From: Lotus japonicus
Lineage: Eukaryota > Streptophyta > Magnoliopsida > Fabales > Fabaceae
Assembly: GCF_012489685.1 (NCBI RefSeq)
Contig: NC_080046.1
Span: 2,234,501-2,298,500 of the forward strand
Reading direction: 5' to 3'
DNA length: 64,000 nt
Numbering within the stretch: position 1 is the first letter of the stretch; every line of letters begins with the position of its first letter. A program made the position numbers and the translations under genes. Below the pieces are notes generated by a model. It worked only from the letters and a program-made list of their open reading frames with translations, was not told the origin of the DNA and made no database searches. Positions 1 through 9,471 of this stretch are shown piece by piece.

Positions 1-133
1 GCACTACCAAAGGGATGGTGGTTGTGCCACCTCTGCTCAAGACCATCTTTATGTCATTAGTTGTGTTTTTGAGGGACATTATTAATTGTTATCCAATTTA
101 ATAATAGTGGTGTATCAAAGCGTAGCTCAACTA

Positions 134-138
<5 letters not shown>
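1..138. other. left flank, nothing recognised
   Basis: AT-rich sequence upstream of the Mutator-like element. No coding signal or repeat was recognised here. Confidence 0.4.

Positions 139-170
<32 letters not shown>
139..170. repeat. (AT)n microsatellite, element target
   Basis: Alternating AT tract that abuts the left terminus of the Mutator-like element. A matching TA tract follows the right terminus at 3296-3312, so the element appears to have inserted into a TA repeat. The target duplication therefore cannot be delimited. Confidence 0.8.
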
Positions 171-174
<4 letters not shown>

Positions 175-3100
175 AGCATATCAGGTGAGAGGAGTGGTTT
201 ATAATGAGAAATGAGAGGAATAATTAATAACCCTTGGATCAAAATAAAGGGTTCAGATTAATTCTCACTTTTAAGTTCTCACGTGACCACCTCTCTCTTC
301 AATTCATTCTTTTCACACATACGCACACCATCGTTCGTTCTCTCCCCAGAAACACGACTCGTGAGTTCACTTCATCTTCTCCGCCGCCGGGCAGAATTAC
401 ACGACCCGTCACTGCCTTCTTCTCCGACGATTTCACTTCATCCTCTCGCCGTCGGGCAACGTCTCCTTCCGTCCTCGGCCACGACGACGTTTCTGCCCAC
501 TCCACCCTCGCAGCGTTTCGGAGGACCAAGGCTCTATTTCGCTCCACCGTCCTTTCGAGTGATGATCAAGTTTTATTCCCAGGTTTCCCCCTTTCGATTT
601 TTTAACATCTTCCACTGAACTTCATTGCTTTTCATTGCAAAATCTGAGTAAAAGGGTATTAAGTTACATTAATGCTTCCAAAATTGACTGTTTCTTGGCT
701 GAAAATGTTCCCACTGTATGCATTTTATATATTTCAATTGACTCTTATCTTTGTAATGCATCCCACGTATATGCCCTTTTTGAATAATCTCATCCCACTT
801 GTTCTGAATTAGTTATTATTTTCTCAATTTTAATTGGTAAATACAATGAGCTAATTGGGCGACATTGCTATATGCAGGAATGAGTAGAATTGTATCCCCA
901 TTAAGGATGGATTCTGCCCTCAACAGCTCAATTGAAGAGGTACAAAGCTCTCTACACTATGTTACTATATTCAGTTTTGTGTAATTAAGTTATTTTTTCT
1001 TATATGGTAATGTTTTTTAGGAAAACGAATGGGTGCCAACTTGTGCTGAAGAATTAAAGCCGAAGGTTGGACAACAATTCAATACATTAGAAGAAGGTGA
1101 AGAGTTTTACAAAAGGTATGCACATAATGCTGGATTTAGTGTTCGCTGCTCATCTGAAACTAAAGACAAAAATGGCGTGAAGCGCTGGAAGTATTTTGTT
1201 TGCTCAAAAGAAGGTTACCTACCAAATAAGACAGAAAGTGTGGTGCAAAGTGAATCCACAGTTAAGCTTAAGGCTAGAAGAAGGAGTCTAACAAGAGAAG
1301 GATGCTATGCAAGGGCTGTTTTCAAACTGGTAGAGGAAGGTAAATATGAACTTAATAAATTTCATGAAAGTCATACACATGCACTTGCTTCACCTATGAA
1401 GAGACAATTTTTACGATCAGCAAGAAAAGTGAATCCTGTGCACAAGAGTTTATTGCGTGCATATAATAGAGCAAATATTGGGCCTTCGAAAACTTACCAC
1501 TTGTTGAAAGAGCAATTTGGGGGTTATCAAAATGTTGGATGCACACAAAGAGATCTTCAGAATTACTCAAGAGATTTAAAGACTTTAATTAAAGATTCTG
1601 ATGCTCATGTATTTATTGACAACTTTAGAAGGAAGCAAGAATTAAATCCATCCTTCTATTATGCTTATGATGTAGATGGAGAAGGTAGATTAAAATGTGT
1701 TTTTTGGGCAGACGGTCTTTCTAGAAAAAATTATTCTTTATTTGGGGATGTTGTTTCATTTGATACTACTTATGAGACAAATAGATATTCAATGATTTTT
1801 GCACCATTTACTGGAGTAAACCATCATTGAGACTGATACATTGACCATGTGCTAGAAGTGCAGATTATGAATTAGACTTGCCAGAACTTCTCTTCATCCC
1901 AGTATTTATGCATTCCTCTGTACTAGCAGAGTGTATATTTAGATTTAAGGTAAATTTATTGATGATCTGGGACAAATGAAATGAAGTAAAAGTTTTCAAA
2001 GTTGCTCCATAATCATTTGATATTGGGGAAGCAAAACAACTTTCACAGTTATGGGCAAAAAGAAAAAATTAACATCCATTTCATTACAAAATCATAACTT
2101 GAAATCATTAGTCACTTGATACAACATAAGCAACTTTCACATTTGTGGATCAATATTTATAAAGACTGGAAACTTTTTTTTTTGATAAACAAAATTGTAT
2201 TAAAGAGGTACTAGGGGTACCTCAACCCATGGTGTGTACAAGGGACTCAAGTAACAGAGAAACAAGAGAAGAACCAGAAAAATATGTTACAAAAAAGACA
2301 GCAGCCTATTGTTGTTCAGCAATCATGGGGAATACACTTATAACCCAGCAGATCAATTCATGGGGAATACATCTCATGGGGAGACCACTGTATAAACTAA
2401 TACATTGTCACCAAGTATAAACCAATTCATAACCTAATACATTGTCACCAAGTATAAACTATCAACATTAGTTAACTGTCATAGGACTCTTCCATTAGCT
2501 TCCAAAGATGCACCATTGCATTAAATCACTTCAATCTGAGATGCTGATTCATTCTCTAAGGCTTCATTGAATCACTTGAATCTGACCACTAATAGCATCA
2601 CACAAATTGCAAAATTCGTGAGGAAATTTGTATGTGCAAAAAAAAATTAAAGCAAGTTATGCAAACCAACATAACACAAATTTCACATGTAGCCAAAAAT
2701 ACTCCGTAAATAAGCTCCAAGGAAATATATCTGCAAAAAACACAGATAAAGATAATAAATTAGAATCAGCAATGGTAAATAATGGGTACCCGAAAATAGT
2801 GAAAAGTTACGATTTTTGAAATAGAAAAGGAGAAAGGAGGCACAAATAATGAATTAGAATCAGCAATGATAGATAATAGCTTCTTCAGTGACTGTGGCTC
2901 TACGGGTTCCACCACCTCCATCTTCGACCACCTAAAGCTTTAGGGTTTTCAGATTGAATTGAATTGAACTGAAGTGAACACGAAAACCGTGTTTGCCTTT
3001 GCTTCCAACAGCTAGAAGAAACTCGAATAAACACAGAACCAACCCATATTCGTCAGCAATAGAGGGAAAGGGAAGAATAGACTTGAATCTGATGCAGGAT

Positions 3101-3295
3101 TGGAAGACGGGGAGGGAGAGGGAGAGAACGAACGATGGTGTGCGTATGTGCGAAAAGAATGAATTGAAGAGAGAGGTGGTCACGTGAGAACTTAAAAGTG
3201 AGAATTAATCTGAACCCTTTATTTTGATCCAAGGGTTATTAATTATTCCTCTCATCTCTTATTATAAACCACTCCTCTCACCTGATATGCTCCCT
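171..3295 (+). mobile_element. Mutator-like element, internally deleted
   Basis: Long terminal inverted repeats bound this element. Bases 171-345 reappear as the reverse complement at about 3121-3295 with only a few mismatches, beginning AGGGAGCATATCAGG. Long TIRs plus an internal FAR1/MURA-type gene (880-1830) are the hallmarks of a MULE. The transposase stops right after the first catalytic Asp region, and sequence from 1831 to about 2900 has no transposase similarity. It therefore looks like a deletion derivative that needs another element for movement. A poly-T tract at about 2174-2184 followed by a LINE-like 3' tail suggests a later LINE insertion. High TIR similarity suggests recent activity. 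Confidence 0.8.
880..1830 (+). CDS. truncated FAR1/MULE transposase-like protein
   Basis: Two exons are predicted: 880-939 and 1021-1830, joined over an 81-base GT-AG intron in phase 0. They encode about 289 residues starting MSRIVSPLRM. A FAR1-type DNA-binding domain follows (GQQFNTLEEGEEFYKRYA, then CSSETKDKNGVKRWKYFVC with zinc-cluster cysteines). The start of the MULE transposase domain comes next, with the first catalytic Asp in VSFDTTYETNRYSM. The family normally runs for several hundred more residues with the rest of the DDE triad. Here the frame ends at FTGVNHH, exactly where the conserved domain should continue. A DNA-binding protein is possible but catalysis is not. It sits inside TIRs, so it is transposon-borne and not a domesticated FAR1 gene. 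Confidence 0.75.
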
Positions 3296-3312
3296 ATATA
3301 TATATATATATA

Positions 3313-3619
3313 TTTTGTTACCATAACTTAAAAAATTGGCATTCAATGCCACTAAAAGGTTAGTTTTATCACCTTTATTTTGATTGTGTAACTTGTATTA
3401 CACACTTTGTGTTCATATGAGAGACGTTTCACTTCATTTGTTTTTCTCTCAAAAATTGTTGTGCGATATTTTTTTGCTTTTTTGCTTTTTCACTTTTCTA
3501 TTTTTTGCTCTAGTGAGTCTTCATCTTACTGCATTACTTAGCCATCAAATTTTCATTTTTCTCCTTGCTCCAACAAAGTTGTGAGATATTTTTCTCCAGA
3601 CACCACAAAAAGTTTGGAT
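3313..3619. other. AT-rich spacer
   Basis: T-rich sequence between the MULE right end and the first recognisable hAT codons. It may be further decayed hAT sequence, but no conserved motif is visible. Confidence 0.35.
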
Positions 3620-4289
3620 CTTGTCTTTATTTGCCTTTGTTTAGTTACTTGCAGAGAGAAATATTTGATAGTATTGTGAATGAAAAAATTGCTCAATGTT
3701 TCTAAAATATGAAATCTCGTAGAGAACAATTATGTTGCGTATTCAAACTGGACTGTCATGGACTTTTGACTGGGTGGTTGAGTCTCTAATTGGAGGACTA
3801 GGTGACTCTCTTAGGATTGAGCTGGACGAATGAAGCTTAGACATCCAAGCCAGAAGACCAAAGTGAAGGCCCATCCAGATACAAGGACATCTGTCTGTCA
3901 ATGAGGAAGTAAGAAGACCGTTACGGAGACATCCGACCCTCAGTGAGGAAGCAAGATGACCGTTGATTGTGCACATGTCAAAGGTCAAGACGTTGCCTAA
4001 CCAACGCATCCGACCGCGTAGTAAAAACGCTCCCTGACAATGTAACAAATGCTTTCAGCTAGGGTTTGGAGGTCGACCCACTATAAAAAGGAGAATTCGG
4101 CCCTTCCATGTATCTCATTTTGTCCATTGAAATAATACTTCATACGTTCTAAGTCTTTTAGGTTTCCGATTTCTTTTGAATCTCTTATCGGAACACAAAC
4201 TTTTAATAGTAATATATTATGTTTTTAGAGTTGTAAATTTATTTGTATGTGTTGTCCCCCACAACTTAAAAATCCTGGATCCATCCCTA
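3620..4289 (+). pseudogene. hAT transposase 3' remnant (TTF/ZMYM1-like)
   Basis: A frame at about 3640-3735 matches the C-terminal end of the hAT-type protein seen better preserved at 32440-32570: LVTCREIFDSIVNEKIAQCF, then NMKSRREQL. The segment ends in TGGATCCATCCCTA, the family's right terminal sequence (compare GGATCCGCCACTA at 32687-32699). The copy is split by a solo LTR at 3749-4195. No left end was found, so this is only the right-hand end of an element. Confidence 0.65.
3749..4195. mobile_element. solo LTR, TSD CAAAC
   Basis: A 447-base segment begins TGGACTGTCATGG, ends TTATCGGAACA and is flanked by perfect 5-base duplications CAAAC (3744-3748 and 4196-4200). A TATA-like CTATAAAAAGG lies near 4081 and no internal coding region is present. 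TG...CA ends with a 5-base duplication are diagnostic of an LTR. It interrupts the hAT remnant, so it is younger than that element. Confidence 0.85.
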
Positions 4290-4594
4290 CTCGTACCTAT
4301 ATAAAGGATCACTTAAGAAATTCAAGGCAACTCTCTAACCAATAACCATCCTCTCAAACTCATCTTCGTAATTACCACCACTAACGGGTCTAACACAACC
4401 AAGGGAGAAGCTGAGGCTCTATCATTGGCTCAGGAGGAGCTCCCCTTGAGGTTCTCGTTAACTCAAACATGTTTTTGGTGCGATTGATTGGATTTGTGTG
4501 ATCAACATGTCATGAATAAAGTGAAACAATTTTATTTAATTAGAAATTAAAATAATTAAAATTTATTATTTTAAAAATACATAAATATATAGAG

Positions 4595-4900
4595 GATGTA
4601 TCTAGTGAGATAGAGGTTTTTTATGTGTGAGTAAGAGGATCGATTTTCCAACCTTAGATCTAAATCAATGGCTCGGATTAGAACACTTCTAAAAAACACT
4701 CATGTGCCCCATACCTCCTTTCTCGTATTCACAGTTATCAATCCTCGCATACCTACGAGTCCACAACAATGCCACCGTCCACTACTTTATTGACAACAAC
4801 TTTGCTTCTTCCATGGAGGTGAATGGCTTCCCAAGAAAGGTGGTTGAAGGAGCAATGGCGAGTCTATGTGAGTCGAACGTGGACGTTTAAGGTGCTTGTG
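4595..4900 (+). repeat. diverged MULE-type terminal sequence
   Basis: The stretch beginning GAGGATGTATCTAGTGAG has the same order of short blocks as the TIR at 171-345: start block, GTTTATAA-like block, CTTGGATC-like block, CTCATGTGCCCC-like block. Many positions differ. It may be one end of a second, older element of this superfamily into which the Tat element inserted. No partner end was found. Confidence 0.35.
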
Positions 4901-4965
4901 ACACAAAAATAATAAATTAAAAAACCTTCTTTTTCTTGTTTTTAAAACTTGATAGAAACTGTTTT

Positions 4966-5236
4966 TGTTCTAGGAACGAACATTGAAGAGAGGCATAGTA
5001 CCTAGAGGTGGAGGGATTGTGCCAAGAGAGAGTGAGAATAAGAGAGAGTGCTGAATTTCAAGTGTTATTTCATCAAATGAGCCAAAAGTCCTCTCCAATT
5101 GATAACTACCTCCTATTTATAGAGCTTGGGTACTACCTATTGGGCCTCCGAGGTCAAGGCCCAACTGAAGGCCAGGGCCCCGCCTCAGGGCAGGATATAT
5201 GCTGGGCGTTGCCCCTCTAGGGGCTCGCCCAGTCCA
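4966..5236 (-). repeat. 3' LTR of Tat element
   Basis: Identical to 15003-15273. The plus strand starts TGTTCTAGGAACG and ends CGCCCAGTCCA. On the element strand a TATA-type CTATAAATAG lies at about 5113-5122. Confidence 0.95.
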
Positions 5237-5903
5237 CTAGTCCACAAGACACCGAGCTCGAGGTTCGAGAGCTAAGGGTGTCTTTTAGATGCTGTTACAT
5301 GTCTTATTGTACACCGGAATCTACACTGCCAACATGGCTTGAGAAAAGAGAAGTTAACTATACCGCCAACATGGCGTGAGCAAAAGGAAACTAGCATTTT
5401 TAGTTACCCAGTCCACTGACTTGACGAGCAAACCAAGCTGGCAAGTCCACAAGTCCGCAAGCGGCGAGAACGACTACCTTGTATTGGTGACAAGTTGGAC
5501 AGGTGTATGATCTCTCGCCGGCGGGAAAGGTGGCAGGCATGGGTCATGTGCCGATCATTCAATCATTGACTGGCGGTGACCCCGATGAGCGACCGAACTT
5601 CATTGCTGGTGTCAATCGTCAGGCGATGGCGTTTGATCCTTATAGTGGCGAGGCTTTTCGCGCCTTTTACCCTTATTTTAAAACCCTTTCAAATTTCTAT
5701 CTGCCTCACGTGGCTGCCCCACGTGATGTGTTGGTTACATCAATTTCCCTCTTTCTCCGGAACCGTCACTTCACCTTTCATAACCGTCCCATCGTGCGCA
5801 GTAACTCCCCTTTGCACGCGACCCACCTCCCCAAAACCACCATGACTTCCAACCTTCCACACGCGTCCAACACGCGTCACCCTTCCAGCTTCTCCCCTTC
5901 TCC
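5237..5903. other. Tat internal non-coding segment
   Basis: Lies between the 3' LTR and the TATA box of the opposite-strand gene. It contains repeated phrases around GCCAACATGGC (about 5327 and 5368). The reading frame happens to be open from 5503, but the TATA position argues that this part is promoter rather than coding. Confidence 0.5.
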
Positions 5904-5910
5904 TATAAAA
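5904..5910 (+). promoter_or_regulatory. TATA box of opposite-strand gene
   Basis: TATAAAA inside TCCTATAAAAACCC, in a C/T-rich context typical of plant core promoters. It lies about 220 bases before the first ATG of the gene. No other ATG occurs between about 5935 and 6127, so the transcript would start cleanly at 6127. Confidence 0.6.
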
Positions 5911-6126
5911 ACCCTTCTTCCCCACTGTCATCCCTTTCCAAGACCCCTCTTCACTTCCCTAATCGCTTACCAAACTCCTTCTGCCCACTTCCGCTCCGGA
6001 GCCGTCGCTTATCACCCTTTCCGCTACCCACTCTTCACATCCTACTCCGGTGAGTCCCACTGTCCTTATCTTTACATCGCACACATACTGATCTTTTCTT
6101 TTCTTTCACTTCACTGCCTTCTAAAA

Positions 6127-8673
6127 ATGGCTTCAAACCCTACCTCCCCTAATCACTCTTCTTCCTCCTCCGAAAGCGACCCTGACTCCACCGCTGCCGG
6201 CGGCCTCCGTTTAGAGGTTCCGGAGATCCCAGCTCACCGACTACAAACCTACGCCACTCTGCCCCTTCCAGTCCAAGTAGCCCCCAAACACGAGGCTATA
6301 GATCAACCTTCCATCTTCCAAGACAGCGATCCCATTGTGCAATTCGTGAACTCCCTGGGTGGCTTGTCCAATGACGATGAGTTTAACGCCAAACTCAGGA
6401 TCTGGGTTTGCAGTCCCGGGGATCGCCCCTGGCTTCACAAGCCAGACGGCGACGTAAATAGATCCCATTTTTTCTTTGCGTACGAATACATGTTTAGCGA
6501 GCTTGGAATCAGGCTTCCTTTCTCGCCCTTTGTCCAAACCGTCCTCCGCGACATCAACGCGGCTCCCTGTCAACTCCACCCTAACGCCTGGGCCTTCATT
6601 CGATGTTTTGAAATCCTAAGCGCCGCTGTCGGCATCGCCCCATCCCCCACCAGTTTCTTCTACCTTTACGACGTCGACCCCAAGTCCATCAAAAACAAAG
6701 GATGGATTTCCTTGAAGGCCCGAGCCGGCCGGAAGTGTTTGCATCCCCACAAAAGTAACGCGAAGTCCTCTTTCGCACGAAAGTACTTTCGTGTGGCGGT
6801 TCATCCCGCCTACCCAGAAGCATTCACCCTCAGAGACGGGACCGCCCTCTTTCCTCTTTACTGGACAGAGAAGCCCAACGGGATCACCGATCCTTCAGAG
6901 GATTCCTTGTCCGCCAACGATAAAGCCTTTCTTAATCTCCTTGCCCCACTTCCCATCCTTGACTGCACAACAGTCCTTGAGGGCGCTGACCTCTCAAGAA
7001 CTCCCAAATACTTAGGTTGCCCATAGCGCACTTTTATTATTGACATTTCCTTTCTCGACTCCTATGTTATCACTGATCGTTTTTTTTTTATTGTTACAGA
7101 AGATATGAATTTCACGAACGCCGAGCTCCTGAAGGCCCGCGAGAGGAGAATGGCTCGCTTTTCCCCAAAATTCAACACTGAGGGTGACGCGAAAAAAAGG
7201 AGCGGTGCTGAGAACCAAGTCGAGAGCACCAAAGCTCCCAAAAGGAGAAGATTGACCAAAGCCTCCTCCGACGCCGGCACATCCAACCCTGGCGCTCAGC
7301 CCACCACTGCTGCTGCGCCTAAAGGCAAAAAAGTCGTTGAAGCCTCTGTCGCCGCAGCTACCGAGCCAACCGCCGTACAGGCTTCTTCCCCTGCCTCCGC
7401 CGGTGCGACCGCTGCTGCTGCCGCTGAGTCCTCTATTAGCGCCACAGTCGCCTCCGCCGGCGTTAAAGCCACAAAAGCTGCTGCATCTTCCGACACTCCT
7501 ATTGGAGATAAGGAAAAAGAAAATGAAACCCCAAAGTCTCCCCCTCGCCAAGATGCGCCTCCTAGCCCGCCCTCAACACATGACGCGGGCTCCATGCCTT
7601 CCCCGCCTCATCAAGGGGAAGAATCCTGTCCTGGCGCTGCCACTACCTCTGAAGCAGCTCAAATTGAACAAGCCCCTGCTCCTGAGGTCGGTTCTTCAAG
7701 CTACTATAATATGCTCCCCAACGCCATTGAACCCTCAGAATTCTTACTTGCTGGTCTCAACCGTGACGTTATAGAAAAAGAAGTTTTGAGTCAGGGCCTG
7801 AATGTCACCAAGGAGGAGACTCTTGCTTGCCTCCTACGCGCTGGGTGCATCTTTGCTCACACGTTTGAGAAGTTCAATGCCGCCAACGTTGAAGCTGAGC
7901 GGTTGAAGGCCGAAAGTGCTAAGCATCAAGAAGCCGCCGCTGCTTGGGAAAAGCGTTTCGACAAACTGGCGACGCAGGCAGGAAAAGACAAAGTCTATGC
8001 CGACAAGATGATTGGCACGGCGGGGATTAAAATCGGCGAGCTGGAGGATCAGCTGGCGCTGATGAAGGAAGAAGCAGATGAGCTTGATGCAAGCCTTCAA
8101 GCTTGCAAGAAGGAAAAAGAGCAAGCTGAGAAGGACTTGATCGCCCGAGGCGAGGCGCTGATTGCTAAGGAGTCAGAGCTTGCCATACTGTGCGCTGAGC
8201 TGGAGTTAGTGAAAAAGTCGTTGGCGGAGCAAGAGAAAAAGTCTGCGGAGTCCTTGGCCTTGGCGAAATCTGACATGGAGGCGGTGATGCAGGCTACGTC
8301 CGAGGAGATCAAGAAAGCGACCGAAACTCATGCCGAGGCCCTCGCCACGAAAGATGCTGAAATTGCTTCCCAACTAGCAAAGATCAAAAGTCTAGAGGAC
8401 GAGCTGGCGACGGAGAAGGCCAAAGCCATTGAGACGAGGGAACAAGCCGCTGACATCGCCCTTGACAACCGCGAGCGCGGTTTCTACCTCGCCAAAGACC
8501 AGGCCCAACATTTGTACCCGAACTTTGACTTTAGCGCCATGGGAGTAATGAAAGAGATAACCGCCGCAGGACTGGTTGGTCCTGACGATCCTCCCCTGAT
8601 TGACCAAAACCTCTGGACAGCGACTGAAGAAGAAGAGGAAGAAGAAGAACAGGAGAAAGAAAACAATGAATAA
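6127..8673 (+). CDS. spliced opposite-strand gene of Tat element
   Basis: Two exons are predicted, 6127-7015 and 7100-8673, joined by an 84-base GT-AG intron with a T-rich acceptor (TTGTTACAG). The junction restores the frame and gives about 820 residues. Residues about 90-215 (around FFFAYEYMFSELGIRLPF and ILSAAVGIAPSPTSFF) resemble the 'putative gypsy-type transposon' domain (Pfam Transposase_28) of extra ORFs in plant Tat elements. An Ala/Pro/Ser-rich stretch (about 330-500) follows, then a long Glu/Lys-rich coiled coil (about 555-760) and a poly-Glu tail. It is transcribed opposite to gag-pol from its own TATA box. Function is unknown for the family. A structural or regulatory role is only inference. 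The frame is intact, so it is apparently under recent selection. Confidence 0.8.
7016..7099 (+). other. intron of opposite-strand gene
   Basis: Starts GTTGCCCATAG and ends TTGTTACAG. It contains an in-frame stop at 7024-7026, so splicing is needed to join the two open segments. The phase matches on both sides (G from exon 1 plus AA from exon 2 gives Glu). Confidence 0.7.
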
Positions 8674-9471
8674 TGTAATTTTTAACATTACTTTTATCTT
8701 TTACTGTCACCTTGTAGTGTACTTTTCCGCCATTCGTCTATGTTTAAGCAACCCTTCGTCATAGCTTTTTATATCGCCGTTGGATATGTTGTAAGTCATA
8801 TTGGAATGCTTTCGCCGTACACTACTCGCCTCGCCTTCCCTCCTATTCATTCGCCGACCTTATATCTTGCGCTATTTTTCACGCGTCATATGATTGAATT
8901 ACGCCTAACGATTTCGTGCGTTAATTTTAACTAGGACTTGTTGCTTGGTATTCCACCACCAAGACTTTAGACGTTTTTTCCCTAATAGGAAGAAACGGCC
9001 TCCATTCTCGAGGACTTCGCCCGGGGCTCTGCCCGCTCGGGGCTTACAATGCTTGGATCCCAATGGCCATTTGGGGGTCCCAAGACTTTTGCCTAGTTAA
9101 CGGCGCTCGTCGTATTCTGGCGAGACTTACCCAGCACATCGTTTACGGGACCGGCGATCACGTCAGACTTTCCGGAGGGTGATTCCCAGGCGTCAAAGGC
9201 CATTTGTGGAATCGCCACAACCTTCAGGGTTCCAGCAAGCCCCTTTGGGGATCAAGCTTGTCCCACTTAGTGATCGCCGTAATTCTTTATGTCGACCGGC
9301 AATTCCGATCGTCAGGGAATCCCTGGAATTTTTTGGACACGAATTTCGTGAATTTTCGTCTTATTTTATTGATTTGTCGTTGCAGTACATTGGACAATTT
9401 GAAAACACTTCGGAAAATCTTAAAGATATCTGGCTCCGGCGATTCCGACTTGTTCACTTTCTCGCCTGCAA
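8674..9471. other. Tat spacer between convergent genes
   Basis: This segment separates the 3' end of the opposite-strand gene from the 3' end of gag-pol, which converge here. It probably contains both transcript ends. A GC-rich stretch near 9010-9040 repeats GGGGCT around CTGCCCGCTC and could form a short hairpin. No coding signal was accepted. Confidence 0.5.

Noticed and set aside
234..618. Proline/serine-rich frames near the MULE left end
   Set aside because: Mostly inside or next to the TIR, no homologous domain, and overlapping frames in several phases.
1033..1830. Host FAR1-related transcription factor gene
   Set aside because: It lies inside long TIRs and is cut off in the transposase domain, so it is transposon-borne.
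5503..6126. Open frame extending the Tat opposite-strand gene by 208 codons upstream
   Set aside because: The TATA box at 5904 lies inside it, and the first ATG after the expected transcript start is 6127.
7012..8688. Several minus-strand frames over the Tat opposite-strand gene
   Set aside because: Low-complexity shadows of the coiled-coil and Ala-rich coding sequence; no domain seen.
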